NCBI RefSeq assembly: GCF_014647195.1
Contig: NZ_BMOS01000001.1
Location: forward strand, 54,458-118,457
Source: Oceanobacillus indicireducens
GTDB taxonomy: Bacteria; Bacillota; Bacilli; Bacillales; Amphibacillaceae
Length of the DNA stretch: 64,000 nucleotides
Reading direction: 5' to 3'
The position numbers were made by a program, and so were the translations under genes. The notes beneath the pieces were generated by a model that was not told the DNA's origin, did no database searches, and saw only the letters and a list, made by a program, of their open reading frames with translations. Below, one piece after another: positions 53,450 through 64,000 of the stretch (positions are counted from its first letter, which is position 1; each line of letters starts with the position of its first letter).

Positions 53450-56400
53450 ATGTCTTACATACATTTACAAGTTAGAAGCGGCTATAGCCTGATGAACAGT
53501 ACAATTACCATTGAAAAGTTACTAAATAAAGCGAAAGAGCTACAATTTCCGGCACTTGCCCTAACGGATGAAGGAGTACTTTACGGCACGATTCCTTTTT
53601 ACCGGGCATGTCAGAAGGCAGGAATTAAGCCGATCATTGGCTTGATTGTACCGGTTGCAACGGATGAACAAGGATCGGTTTCGAAGCTTACCTTACTTGC
53701 AAAGGATAATAATGGGTATCATCAGCTAATGCGTTTGAGTACATTTCTGCAAACGGAAGATAGAGCGGCACTCTCCATGGAAGATCTAGCAAATCATTCG
53801 GCAGAACTTATAGGTATCCTACCACTTAAGGATACGGAACTTTCTTCTAAATTGAGTGAGAATAGTTTCCAGGATGTAAAAGAGTATTTGCATGCATTTG
53901 AAGGGTTATTTGGAGCGGAAGACTTTTACATTGGTATCGAAGAAGGTGGGAGATCCACTACGCTACTCAAGGCTTATGCAGATACATATCCAACCAACAT
54001 TACAGCTATCACCGATGTCCATTATCTCGAGGAAAAGGATGTATACAGTTATGATTGTCTCCTTGCTATGAGAAGCAGCAGGCAGTGGGATATGCAATTG
54101 TCAACTCCGGCTTTACAGAATAAGCATTTACGCACTGTGCAGGAAGTAGAGCTAGAACTTGGAGAAATTTTCCCTGAAGCAATTCGTGAATCGGTAAAAA
54201 TTGCAGAGAAATGTTCGGTTGAAATTGATTTTACGAAACGATTCCTTCCAACTTATCCGCTCAAAGAAGGGGTAGATGTACATACCTATTTAAAAGAACA
54301 ATGCTATTTGAAACTAGAGGAAAAGTACGAGAAAACGACGCCAGAAATTAAAGAGCGTTTAAATTATGAACTAGCTATCATTAAGGCGATGGATTTTAGT
54401 GATTATTTCTTAATTACAGCTGATATTATTGCTTATGCCAAAGAAAAAGGAATCGTTGTCGGTCCAGGGCGGGGTTCTTCAGCAGGCTCCCTTGTTGCTT
54501 ATACGCTCGGGATTACGGCTGTCGATCCTATAAAATATGATTTACTGTTTGAACGTTTCTTAAATCCGGAAAGGCAGACGATGCCAGACATTGATATCGA
54601 CTTTTCCGACGAGAGACGTGATGAGGTCATTGCGTATGTCAGGGAAAAGTATGGTAAGGAGCATGTTGCCCAAATTATTACGTTTGGTACATTTGCAGCA
54701 AGATCATTAATTAGGGAATTGATAAAGACGCTTGACGTGGAACAACAAGATGCAAGATTTATTTTAAAGGAAATTGCCACCCAGCCGTCGAATTCTATAG
54801 TAGAGATGATGAAAGGTCTCCCGGAATTAACGGATTATATTAAGCAATCCACTAAGTTGAAGCTATTATTTTCTATAGCTGTCCGTTTGGAAGGTTTGCC
54901 ACGTCACATCTCAACCCATGCGGCAGGTGTTGTTATAAGTGAACGGCCATTACGTGACCACGTCCCACTTACAACTGGATCAGGTGAAACTTATTTAACT
55001 CAGTTTGCCATGAATGATCTCGAAGCAGTTGGTCTTTTGAAGATGGACTTTCTCGGTCTAAGGAATCTGTCTTTACTTGAAAAAGTCATTCAATCGGTCA
55101 ACTATACGCGGAAAGAACCACTCCGTTTAGAGGAAATCCCTGTCGAAGATGCAGAAACATTTAAACTCCTGCAGGAAGGTCGGACGAATGGAGTTTTCCA
55201 ATTGGAGTCAGCTGGGATGAAGCGAGTATTAAAAGAGTTACAGCCGACCGATTTTGAAGATATTGTTGCGGTCAATGCCCTTTACCGGCCAGGTCCAATG
55301 GATTTCATCCCGACTTATATCGCAAGGAAAAATGGACAGCAGTCTGTCGAGTATCCCCACCAAGACTTAGAGCCAATCTTGGAATCGACCTATGGTGTGC
55401 TCGTTTATCAGGAGCAGATTATGCAAATCGCAAGCAGAATCGCTGGTTTCAATCTAGGTGAGGCAGATATTCTACGGCGGGCCGTCAGTAAGAAAATTCA
55501 TGCAGTCATGGAAGAAGAGCGCCAAGCATTTATTGAAGGTTGTTTGAACAATGGATACACAAAGCAAGTGGCTGAGGAAATATTCAGTTGGATTGTCCGT
55601 TTTTCCAATTATGGCTTCCCGCGTAGTCATGCAGTTGCTTACAGTAAGATTTCATATCAATTAAGCTACTTAAAAGCAAATTATCCTGCAAGCTTTTTTG
55701 CCGAAATTCTAAGTGCAGCTCGGAATCAGCAGGATAAAATTCAACTTTACTTAAAAGAGATGCATGAGATAGGTCTGGAACTTCTGCCACCATCGATTAA
55801 TCAGAGTTTCGGTAAGTATTCAGTGGAAAAAGGGCGGATCCGGATGGGACTGCGCTCGATTAAAGGAATAGGCGGGGATGCAATTAGGGCTATTATCGAG
55901 ACGAGGAGAAAGGCACGTTTTAAAGATTTGTTTGACTTTTGCCTAAGGGTGCCAAGCGATACAGTGAAGCGTTCCACGATTGAAAACTTGATTCTTGCCG
56001 GTGCCTTTGATGACCTGTATGGTAACCGTGCAAGTTTACTTGCCTCCATTGATCAGGCTATGGAGCAAGGAGAATTATTCCGCGAATTTTATGACCAACC
56101 CAATCTTTTTGAAAACCAGCTTAGTCTGGAAGGAAATTATGTAGACATAGAAGATTTCACTGTCGCGAAGAAGCTTCAAGATGAGAAGGAACTAGTTGGG
56201 ATGTATATTTCCAGTCACCCGCTGAAAAATTACCGTACCAAGCTTCGTGCGAGTGGTTACATGCAACTCGCTGCACTAAAGCACCTTTTAAGAAAGAATG
56301 ATACGAAGATTGTTGTAATCGTACAGGAGATAAAGCAAATTCGAACGAAGCGTGGTGAACAGATGGCATTTCTTGTGATTGCGGATGAACAAGATACACT

Positions 56401-56794
56401 GGATGCTGTCATCTTCCCGGATACGTATAGGGAAGTAAAGCGCTGGCTTGAGGAGGAGCAGCTTGTAGCCATTACGGGTAGAGCGGAAGAAAGAAATGGG
56501 CGCTTACAATTTGTTGTGCAGAATATGGAACTTTTCAATGAAGAGAATCTTGAACAAAAGTCAGAAAAAATTATTTTCATCAAATCGACGAAAGAAACGA
56601 ATCCGGATGCACTTAAAGTCATTGATCGAATTGCTAAAGAGCATCCAGGGGGTACAGCGATTATTTTATATAATGAAGCACAGAATCAATCATATAAATT
56701 AAAGGAAAATTATTTCCTCCATCCATCTAGCGCTACCTTGAACAAGTTACGGACTTATTTCGGAAAAGACAATGTCGTCATGAGAAAAGTCTAG
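53450..56794 (+). CDS. dnaE: DNA polymerase III subunit alpha DnaE
   Basis: Replicative polymerase used for primer extension in Firmicutes alongside PolC; 1114 residues, the normal length. PHP domain (1-200; HLQVRSGYSLMNS). Polymerase palm with the three Asp region PDIDIDFSDERRDEVI and GPGRGSSAGSL. Fingers with VNALYRPGPMDFIP, helix-hairpin-helix region, and a C-terminal OB fold (about 960-1050, KIVVIVQEIKQIRTKRGEQM). ATG 53450 follows AAGGTGGGA; an earlier in-frame ATG lacks a site. Confidence 0.98.
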   Translation: MSYIHLQVRSGYSLMNSTITIEKLLNKAKELQFPALALTDEGVLYGTIPFYRACQKAGIKPIIGLIVPVATDEQGSVSKLTLLAKDNNGYHQLMRLSTFLQTEDRAALSMEDLANHSAELIGILPLKDTELSSKLSENSFQDVKEYLHAFEGLFGAEDFYIGIEEGGRSTTLLKAYADTYPTNITAITDVHYLEEKDVYSYDCLLAMRSSRQWDMQLSTPALQNKHLRTVQEVELELGEIFPEAIRESVKIAEKCSVEIDFTKRFLPTYPLKEGVDVHTYLKEQCYLKLEEKYEKTTPEIKERLNYELAIIKAMDFSDYFLITADIIAYAKEKGIVVGPGRGSSAGSLVAYTLGITAVDPIKYDLLFERFLNPERQTMPDIDIDFSDERRDEVIAYVREKYGKEHVAQIITFGTFAARSLIRELIKTLDVEQQDARFILKEIATQPSNSIVEMMKGLPELTDYIKQSTKLKLLFSIAVRLEGLPRHISTHAAGVVISERPLRDHVPLTTGSGETYLTQFAMNDLEAVGLLKMDFLGLRNLSLLEKVIQSVNYTRKEPLRLEEIPVEDAETFKLLQEGRTNGVFQLESAGMKRVLKELQPTDFEDIVAVNALYRPGPMDFIPTYIARKNGQQSVEYPHQDLEPILESTYGVLVYQEQIMQIASRIAGFNLGEADILRRAVSKKIHAVMEEERQAFIEGCLNNGYTKQVAEEIFSWIVRFSNYGFPRSHAVAYSKISYQLSYLKANYPASFFAEILSAARNQQDKIQLYLKEMHEIGLELLPPSINQSFGKYSVEKGRIRMGLRSIKGIGGDAIRAIIETRRKARFKDLFDFCLRVPSDTVKRSTIENLILAGAFDDLYGNRASLLASIDQAMEQGELFREFYDQPNLFENQLSLEGNYVDIEDFTVAKKLQDEKELVGMYISSHPLKNYRTKLRASGYMQLAALKHLLRKNDTKIVVIVQEIKQIRTKRGEQMAFLVIADEQDTLDAVIFPDTYREVKRWLEEEQLVAITGRAEERNGRLQFVVQNMELFNEENLEQKSEKIIFIKSTKETNPDALKVIDRIAKEHPGGTAIILYNEAQNQSYKLKENYFLHPSSATLNKLRTYFGKDNVVMRKV

Positions 56795-56920
56795 TCTTGT
56801 ACGAAGCTTTACAGAAGTTTCTCATTTGATATAATATAGAAGTTGCAGGTGGTCTGACCACTAAAGCGAACCGTTAACCGTCTAAATATGGGAATATTTA
56901 AAGGGGAGATTATAATCATG

Positions 56921-58153
56921 GCAAGCCTAAGAGATGAAGCATTACATATGCACAAAGTGAATCAGGGTAAGTTATCGGTTGAGTCGAAAGTTCAGGTGAA
57001 CGATGCAAAAGATTTAAGTCTCGCCTATTCACCAGGTGTAGCAGAGCCTTGTAAAGAAATTTACGATCGTACGTCTCGTGTATACGACTACACGATGAAA
57101 GGAAATATGGTTGCTGTCGTTAGTGATGGCTCAGCAGTGTTGGGACTTGGTAATATCGGACCGGAAGCAGCACTTCCTGTTATGGAAGGGAAAGCTGTCT
57201 TGTTTAAGAGTTTCGCAGGGGTTGATTCGTTTCCGCTTTGTTTAGCAACTCAAGATGTGGATCAGATTGTGAATACAGTTAAACTGCTGGAGCCCACATT
57301 CGGTGGTGTGAACTTGGAAGATATTGCTGCACCAAACTGCTTCATCATTGAGGAACGCTTGAAGGATGAAACGAATATTCCGATTTTCCATGATGATCAA
57401 CACGGAACAGCAATTGTTACGGTTGCGGGCTTAATTAATGCGCTTAAACTTGTCGATAAGAAATTTAAAGACATTAAAGTCGTATTAAGCGGAGCAGGAG
57501 CTGCAGGGATTGCGATTGCCCGATTATTGGAGAGCTTTGGTGTACGCAATATGGTAATGACAGATTCCCGTGGGGCAATTTATGACGGCAGAAGCTATGG
57601 AATGAATGAGATTAAAGAAATGGTTGCCCAGTTTACAAACCTTGACAAGAAGGAAGGCACGCTTGAAGACATGCTGGAAGATGCCGACGTATTTATTGGC
57701 GTTTCTGTTGCTGGAGCTCTTACGGAAGGAATGATTGCGAAGATGAATAAGGATCCAATCATCTTTGCTATGGCAAATCCAGAACCGGAAATAATGCCAG
57801 AGGAGGCAAAGAAGGCAGGCGCGAAAGTGATTGGAACTGGTCGCTCTGACTTCCCGAACCAGGTGAACAACGTATTGGCATTTCCGGGAATTTTTCGCGG
57901 GGCACTGGATGTACGTGCAACAAGAATAAATGAAGAGATGAAAGTAGCTGCAGCAGAAGCAATTGCTTCACTGATTTCGGACGAAGATTTGAATGAGGAC
58001 TATGTGATTCCTGCACCATTTGATGCACGTGTTGCTCCAATTGTAGCAAAAAGTGTTGCGAAAGCCGCAATGGAATCTGGTGTTGCCCGTATTCAGGTCG
58101 ATCCAGAAGAGGTAGCAGAGAAGACGAGAGAACTAACAGGGAATCATGAATAA
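56921..58153 (+). CDS. ytsJ: NADP-dependent malic enzyme (YtsJ-like)
   Basis: Oxidative decarboxylation of malate to pyruvate; 410 residues, the short bacterial form without a phosphotransacetylase domain. [14 protein letters not shown], the metal site [11 protein letters not shown] and the nucleotide site [15 protein letters not shown] are present. ATG 56921 (MASLRDEAL) follows AAAGGGGAGA; an upstream ATG has none. Supplies NADPH and pyruvate next to the fatty-acid carboxylase genes. Confidence 0.96.
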   Translation, partial: ASLRDEALHMHKVNQGKLSVESKVQVNDAKDLSLAYSPGVAEPCKEIYDRTSRVYDYTMKGNMVAVVSDGSAVLGLGNIGPEAALPVMEGKAVLFKSFAGVDSFPLCLATQDVDQIVNTVKLLEPTFGGVNLEDIAAPNCFIIEERLKDETNIPIFHDDQHGTAIVTVAGLINALKLVDKKFKDIKVVLSGAGAAGIAIARLLESFGVRNMVMTDSRGAIYDGRSYGMNEIKEMVAQFTNLDKKEGTLEDMLEDADVFIGVSVAGALTEGMIAKMNKDPIIFAMANPEPEIMPEEAKKAGAKVIGTGRSDFPNQVNNVLAFPGIFRGALDVRATRINEEMKVAAAEAIASLISDEDLNEDYVIPAPFDARVAPIVAKSVAKAAMESGVARIQVDPEEVAEKTRELTGNHE

Positions 58154-58182
58154 GAGATATGAAGAAGCTTGAGAAGGGATAG

Positions 58183-58815
58183 ATGTTTAAGGTGTCAAAT
58201 CCTTCCAAACCAAAAGTATATCAAGGTGTGCTAGAGGAATTACGGGTCTATATTAAAGACAATCATCTATCACCCGGCGATAAGCTGCCTTCGGAACGAG
58301 AATTAGCCGATAAATTACAGGCAGGCAGATCTTCCGTCAGAGAAGCATTACGTGCACTTGAATTATTAGGGCTGATTGAAACCCGTCGCGGTGAAGGTAC
58401 ATTTTTAAGATCCTATCAATCGTTACAGTCTGTGGAATTATTATCTTCATTTATTTTATTAGCAGATAGGACAAGAGATGAACTCCTTCAAGTAAAAACT
58501 ATGATTGAAAAAGAAGCGGTGAAGTTAGCATGCCCGAATATGGATGAAGTTGCAAGGTCCAAGTTGAATGCTTCGATCAACCAGACAACTGTACTTGAGG
58601 AAAAACATACAATTTTTTTCACTTATTTACTTGAAAAAGCGAATAACCAATTATTGCTAAAAATCTGGATGCTGTTGGAAGAATTCTCAAGTTCCATCGC
58701 AAAAGCTTATTATGATGAGCATTTTTATAACCAGTTAATGGAACTATTGGCAAAAAAAGATTATGATGCCATAGAAGAGTTATATAAACAGCAAGATCAT
58801 CAATTATATGACTAA
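58183..58815 (+). CDS. FadR/GntR-family transcriptional regulator
   Basis: 210 residues. GntR winged helix (10-75, with KLPSERELADKLQAGRSSVREALRALE in parts) and a helical FCD-type effector domain, shorter and more divergent than usual and lacking the clear metal-His set. It lies between malic enzyme and accD, 29 bp after the former, so control of this block is likely. ATG 58183 follows GAGAAGGGA. Confidence 0.87.
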   Translation: MFKVSNPSKPKVYQGVLEELRVYIKDNHLSPGDKLPSERELADKLQAGRSSVREALRALELLGLIETRRGEGTFLRSYQSLQSVELLSSFILLADRTRDELLQVKTMIEKEAVKLACPNMDEVARSKLNASINQTTVLEEKHTIFFTYLLEKANNQLLLKIWMLLEEFSSSIAKAYYDEHFYNQLMELLAKKDYDAIEELYKQQDHQLYD

Positions 58816-58916
58816 ATCCGAATAGCTTACAAATTATGACAGTATTTTCTTCATGGATAAGCTATGATGTGGAATAGATATGTAAAGCACGCTGTTAGAA
58901 AGAAGGAGGTATGATC

Positions 58917-59771
58917 TTGCTAAAAGATATATTTGGCAAGCGCAGACGATATGCATCGATACCCAGTGAACAAGGGAAGATGGATGTTCCGGAAGGTCTC
59001 ATGCAGAAATGTAAAGGATGTAATAAAATCTTTTACAGAAAAGAAGTGAAGAAATCCCTTCATGTCTGTACGAACTGCGGCTACCATCATCCACTTACCG
59101 CTTGGGAGCGGATTGATAGCCTCTTTGATGTAGACACATTTGTTGAATGGGATGCAGAGATCTCTTCTGCCAATCCGCTAAACTTCCCGGATTATATAGA
59201 AAAACTAGAAAAAGACCAAAAGAAAACGGGCTTAAATGAAGGGGTAGTAACTGGAAAAGGTTTGATTGACAGCCATCCAACTGCCTTTGCGGTAATGGAC
59301 TCGAACTTCCGAATGGGAAGTATGGGTTCAGCAATTGGTGAGAAAATTGCCCGCGCGGTTGAAAATGCAAGAAAAGAAGAAATTCCGTTCATTATTTTCT
59401 CAGCATCAGGAGGCGCAAGAATGCAGGAAGGTGTTCTAAGCCTTATGCAAATGGCTAAGACGTCGATTGCTATCAAGCGATTCAGTGATGCAGGAGGATT
59501 AATGATTTCTGTTATGACCCATCCGACTACAGGAGGGGTGTCAGCAAGTTTCGCATCTATCGGTGATTATAATTTCGCTGAACCAGGTGCATTAATTGGC
59601 TTTGCAGGCAGAAGAATTATTGAACAAACAATCAGGGAAAAGCTTCCCCAGGATTTCCAGACCGCCGAATTCCAGCTGAAGCATGGACAATTGGATAAAG
59701 TAATCCACCGGAAAGAAATGCGTAATACGCTTGCCCAATTGCTGAAGCTGCATGAGAAGGGTGGAGAATAA
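58917..59771 (+). CDS. accD: Acetyl-CoA carboxylase carboxyltransferase subunit beta
   Basis: Transfers the carboxyl group from biotin to acetyl-CoA with AccA, the first step of fatty acid synthesis; 284 residues. A zinc ribbon CKGC ... CTNC (about 29-50) precedes the crotonase-fold domain with [20 protein letters not shown] choose TTG 58917 ([19 protein letters not shown]) because AGAAGGAGGT is correctly spaced for it; ATG 58911 abuts that site. accA starts 3 bases after its stop. Confidence 0.96.
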   Translation: MLKDIFGKRRRYASIPSEQGKMDVPEGLMQKCKGCNKIFYRKEVKKSLHVCTNCGYHHPLTAWERIDSLFDVDTFVEWDAEISSANPLNFPDYIEKLEKDQKKTGLNEGVVTGKGLIDSHPTAFAVMDSNFRMGSMGSAIGEKIARAVENARKEEIPFIIFSASGGARMQEGVLSLMQMAKTSIAIKRFSDAGGLMISVMTHPTTGGVSASFASIGDYNFAEPGALIGFAGRRIIEQTIREKLPQDFQTAEFQLKHGQLDKVIHRKEMRNTLAQLLKLHEKGGE

Positions 59772-59774
59772 GAA

Positions 59775-60731
59775 ATGAAGCACGTATTGGATTTTGAAAA
59801 ACCGGTAGTCAATTTAAGAGAAAAAATTGCCGAGTTGAAAAAAATCACACAAGATAGCGAAATGGATTTAACGGATGAAATCTCAACCCTTGAAGAAAGA
59901 TTAAAGGTGTTGGAAGATGATATATATGGGAATTTGAAACCGTGGGAACGGGTGCAGATGGCAAGACATGGCGAGCGTCCGACGACCCTTGATTATATCG
60001 AACGTTTATTCACTGATTTCATCGAATTCCATGGAGACCGTTTATTTGGCGATGATGCCGCTATTGTCTCTGGTATTGCTTTTTATAAAGACAAGCCGGT
60101 TACCATCATCGGGCACCAACGTGGTAAGGATACGAAGGAAAATATTCGTCGTAACTTTGGGATGCCACATCCAGAAGGGTACCGGAAGGCATTACGCCAT
60201 ATGAAACAAGCCGAGAAATTTAATCGACCAATTATTTGTTTTATCGATACGAAGGGGGCTTACCCTGGAAAAGCGGCAGAAGAACGCGGGCAAAGTGAGG
60301 CAATCGCAAGAAATCTAATGGAAATGGCAGGTCTAACCGTCCCGATTGTATGTATTGTCATCGGAGAAGGCGGTAGTGGTGGAGCCCTTGCCCTTGGTGT
60401 TGGAGATCACATTCACATGCTTGAGAACTCAACCTATTCCGTTATCTCCCCTGAAGGAGCAGCAGCGCTCCTTTGGAAGGATGCAAGTTTAGCTAAACAC
60501 GCGGCGGAAACGATGGGAATTACTTCCTACGATTTGAAGAAACTTCATGTCATAGATGAGATCATTCCGGAACCGCGGGGTGGTGCTCATCGTGATGTCG
60601 ACGAACAGGCAAAATTTATCGATACAGTCCTATCAAAATCCCTCAAGACACTAGCTACATACGATGAAGAGGAATTATTAGAAAAAAGATGGGAAAAATA
60701 TAAACAAATTGGTGACTACACGAATCGATAA
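59775..60731 (+). CDS. accA: Acetyl-CoA carboxylase carboxyltransferase subunit alpha
   Basis: Partner of AccD; 318 residues. [19 protein letters not shown] at the N-terminus, then the carboxyltransferase core [20 protein letters not shown] and [15 protein letters not shown]. Follows accD by 3 bases; a terminator follows. Confidence 0.97.
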   Translation: MKHVLDFEKPVVNLREKIAELKKITQDSEMDLTDEISTLEERLKVLEDDIYGNLKPWERVQMARHGERPTTLDYIERLFTDFIEFHGDRLFGDDAAIVSGIAFYKDKPVTIIGHQRGKDTKENIRRNFGMPHPEGYRKALRHMKQAEKFNRPIICFIDTKGAYPGKAAEERGQSEAIARNLMEMAGLTVPIVCIVIGEGGSGGALALGVGDHIHMLENSTYSVISPEGAAALLWKDASLAKHAAETMGITSYDLKKLHVIDEIIPEPRGGAHRDVDEQAKFIDTVLSKSLKTLATYDEEELLEKRWEKYKQIGDYTNR

Positions 60732-60737
60732 GAAATA

Positions 60738-60779
60738 GGCGGTGCTTTGTCTTTTTAGTGACAAGCGCCGCGTTTTTTG
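60738..60779 (+). terminator. accDA terminator
   Basis: GCGGTGCTTTGTC pairs with GACAAGCGCCGC (one bulge), followed by TTTTTT. Confidence 0.85.
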
Positions 60780-60849
60780 TTATTTTGGCGGTGAAATAAT
60801 TGCTATTTTGCCGTTTTTTATTTATCTTTAATGTAGTGAGGTAAAATGA

Positions 60850-61914
<1,065 letters not shown>

Positions 61915-61935
61915 CATATACAAGGAGGAATTACA

Positions 61936-63696
61936 TTGAGAAATACAAAGATAGTATGTACGATTGGTCCTGCTTCTGAATCAGTGGAAACATTAGAGCA
62001 ATTGATGGATGCAGGGATGAACGTTGCAAGATTAAACTTCTCCCACGGTGACTATGAGGAACATGGTGCCCGTATTAAAAATATCCGTGAAGCAGCAGCG
62101 AATCGAAATAAAAATGTTGCAATTCTATTAGATACGAAGGGTCCGGAAATCCGTACGAACCGATTCAAAGGTGGCAAGGCGGAAATACAATCTGGCAGCA
62201 CCGTTTATATTGCAATGGATGAGGTCGAAGGAAATGCGGAACGGTTTTCTGTTTCCTATCCAGGTTTGATCAATGACGTTTCAATTGGTTCGAAGATTTT
62301 GCTTGATGACGGTCTGATTGAGTTAGAAGTTGTTTCAATTGATAAAGAAAATAATGAAATTGCAGCAAAAGCTCTAAACTCAGGAGAAATTAAAAATACT
62401 AAAGGTGTGAACGTACCAAACGTATCGTTGAACCTTCCGGGTATGACGGAAAAAGATAGAGAAGATATTATTTTCGGTATTAAAAACAATGTGGATTTCA
62501 TTGCGCCATCCTTTATCCGCCGAGCATCTGATGTACTGGAAATTCGTCAAGTGCTGGAAGAACATCTTGGCAACAGGATCAACATCATTCCTAAGATTGA
62601 AAACCAAGAAGGTGTAGACCACATCGAAGAAATTTTAGAAGTAAGCGATGGCCTAATGGTTGCTCGTGGGGACCTTGGTGTAGAGATTCCTGCTGAGGAT
62701 GTGCCACTTGTACAGAAGGAATTAATTAAAAAATGTAATCTTGTTGGTAAGCCGGTTATCACTGCTACACAAATGCTCGATTCAATGCAGCGTAACCCGC
62801 GCCCTACCCGTGCAGAAGCTTCAGACGTAGCAAATGCTATCTTTGACGGAACGGATGCAATCATGTTATCTGGTGAGACTGCAGCAGGTATGTATCCTGT
62901 TGAATCAGTCCAAACGATGAACAATATCGCACTGAAAACAGAATCTGCCCTCCAGCATAAAAATATTTTAAGCGAGCGCTCGAAACTTGTTGAAATGACA
63001 ATTACAGAGGCTATTAGCCAGTCGGTAACTCATACAGCAATGAACTTAGATGTCCAGACAATTATTACTCCAACAGAAAGCGGTCATACCGCACGAATGA
63101 TTTCCAAGTATCGTCCGAAACAGGCGATTTTAGCTGTTACGTTCAATGAACGTGTAAATCGCCAACTCGCACTTGTCTGGGGTGTACACCCAGTTCAAGG
63201 AGAGAAAACAGATTCCACTGACGAAATGCTAGATGTTGCAATTGAACGTGCATTATCAGCCGGTATTTGCAGTCATGGTAACCGTGTAATTATTACAGCT
63301 GGTGTTCCAGTAGGTGAAAGTGGTACGACGAACTTACTGAAAGTCCATATCATTGGAGATGTCCTAGCAAAAGGTCAAGGAATCGGCCGTCAAAGTGCTT
63401 ACGGTAAAGCGGTAATTGCGCTTAACAAAGAAGAAGCTATTCAAAAGGTTTCTTCCGGCGATATTCTCGTTACTTATGGTACAGATCGTGATATGATGCC
63501 AGCAATTGAAAAAGCAGGCGGAATTATTACAGTAGAAGGTGGATTAACTTCACATGCTGCAGTAGTCGGCTTAAGTCTTGGCATTCCAGTCATCGTTGGT
63601 GTGGAAAATGCTTTAGAATTGCTGAAAGACGGTCAAGACATAACAATCGATGGTACAAAAGGCGATATTTATGATGGCCATGCAAGCGTACTGTAA
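61936..63696 (+). CDS. pyk: Pyruvate kinase with C-terminal PEP-utilizer domain
   Basis: Final ATP-yielding step of glycolysis; 586 residues, the Bacillus form. The barrel domain has [27 protein letters not shown], the catalytic [12 protein letters not shown] and [11 protein letters not shown]. After the C-domain, an extra PEP-utilizers-like mobile domain (about 490-586, [20 protein letters not shown]) is typical of bacilli. TTG 61936 follows CAAGGAGGAA. Confidence 0.98.
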   Translation: MRNTKIVCTIGPASESVETLEQLMDAGMNVARLNFSHGDYEEHGARIKNIREAAANRNKNVAILLDTKGPEIRTNRFKGGKAEIQSGSTVYIAMDEVEGNAERFSVSYPGLINDVSIGSKILLDDGLIELEVVSIDKENNEIAAKALNSGEIKNTKGVNVPNVSLNLPGMTEKDREDIIFGIKNNVDFIAPSFIRRASDVLEIRQVLEEHLGNRINIIPKIENQEGVDHIEEILEVSDGLMVARGDLGVEIPAEDVPLVQKELIKKCNLVGKPVITATQMLDSMQRNPRPTRAEASDVANAIFDGTDAIMLSGETAAGMYPVESVQTMNNIALKTESALQHKNILSERSKLVEMTITEAISQSVTHTAMNLDVQTIITPTESGHTARMISKYRPKQAILAVTFNERVNRQLALVWGVHPVQGEKTDSTDEMLDVAIERALSAGICSHGNRVIITAGVPVGESGTTNLLKVHIIGDVLAKGQGIGRQSAYGKAVIALNKEEAIQKVSSGDILVTYGTDRDMMPAIEKAGGIITVEGGLTSHAAVVGLSLGIPVIVGVENALELLKDGQDITIDGTKGDIYDGHASVL

Positions 63697-63703
63697 TTAA
63701 AGT

Positions 63704-63748
63704 GATAAGCAATGTTTTTCTAATGAAGAGAAGCATTGCTTATTCTTC
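63704..63748 (+). terminator. pyk terminator
   Basis: ATAAGCAATG pairs with CATTGCTTAT, followed by TCTTC and T-rich sequence. Confidence 0.8.
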
Positions 63749-63784
63749 TATAATCAACTTCTACAAAAAAATCAAAACAGAACA

Positions 63785-63960
63785 CTTTCACACAGCGTAA
63801 GTGCAACTCTCTTTCCGGGGTCCGCAGTCCAGACGCCTCTCGCTTTCCGCAGGCGGCTGGTGAGCCTCCTCGGGCTTAGCACTAAGGGGTCTCACTATGC
63901 CTTTCCTCCTGCAGGAGTCTCGAGGTGTCTGGACTGCTCCGAGGAAAGGCATGATTTGGA
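63785..63960. repeat. Palindromic repeat, core family (copy at 63.8 kb)
   Basis: Arms GCAGTCCAGACGCCTC (63824-63839) and GAGGTGTCTGGACTGC (63922-63937) pair with one G-T. The core CGCTTTCCGCAGGCGGCTGG, CCTCCTGCAGGAGTCTCG and the left flank CAGCGTAAGTG match the copy at 22.4 kb. The central loop differs (GGGCTTAGCACTAAGGGG). Confidence 0.85.
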
Positions 63961-64000
63961 TTACTGTTTAATATTCCAGAAGTACAATCCTTATCATAAC

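Overview
The window comes from a low-GC, spore-forming member of the Bacillaceae, probably of the Oceanobacillus/Virgibacillus type; the genus is an inference. Support: an alpha/beta-type SASP gene, the sporulation genes ytfJ, ytrH and ytrI, many TTG starts with strong Shine-Dalgarno (SD) sequences, and gene orders recalled from Bacillus subtilis (ytsP-refZ-ezrA-nifZ-thiI-sspA, nadK-ytfI-ytfJ-tpx-ytxK-ackA, ytoI-ytpI-nrnA-ytrI-ytrH-dnaE-ytsJ-accDA-pfkA-pyk). No rRNA, tRNA, CRISPR array or intact insertion sequence was seen.

Layout. 1-4616: a class A penicillin-binding protein running off the left edge, then tyrS behind a tyrosine T-box leader. 4617-17715: an accessory segment between tyrS and rpsD, which I recall as neighbours in B. 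subtilis. It holds a mannose-family PTS (IIAB, IIC, IID, DUF956), a NagB-like sugar-phosphate isomerase, a DeoR-type regulator and two Gfo/Idh/MocA dehydrogenases. It also holds an FixH/YtkA-like lipoprotein, several gene relics, a MaoC-like protein, a DinB/YfiT enzyme and a PemK/MazF-like toxin with a small upstream partner. 17716-34783: mostly core genes (rpsD with its S4 leader, cell division, cysteine desulfurase/ThiI, NAD kinase, tpx, acetate kinase, Usp, prolidase, PspA, YtkL).

34899-48538: a type IV pilus locus with prepilin peptidase, VanW/G5 protein, PilB, PilT, PilC, major pilin, PilM, PilN, PilO and two minor-pilin-like proteins, followed by a PAS-PAS-GGDEF protein. Between the prepilin peptidase and the rest sit two tandem copies of a complete regulatory unit. 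Each has a TTGACA-N17-TAATAT promoter, an aptamer matching class II c-di-GMP riboswitches, and an overlapping intrinsic terminator. This is the most exciting part of the window: a pilus operon apparently read through two separately promoted c-di-GMP-II-like switches, with a likely c-di-GMP-making enzyme just downstream.

48820-63760: core genes for the YtoI regulator, nanoRNase, DnaE, malic enzyme, acetyl-CoA carboxyltransferase, phosphofructokinase and pyruvate kinase. GC-rich palindromic repeats lie between genes at 6.4, 20.3, 22.4, 22.6, 31.0, 52.3 and 63.9 kb; four of these share one core sequence but carry different, still self-complementary arms.
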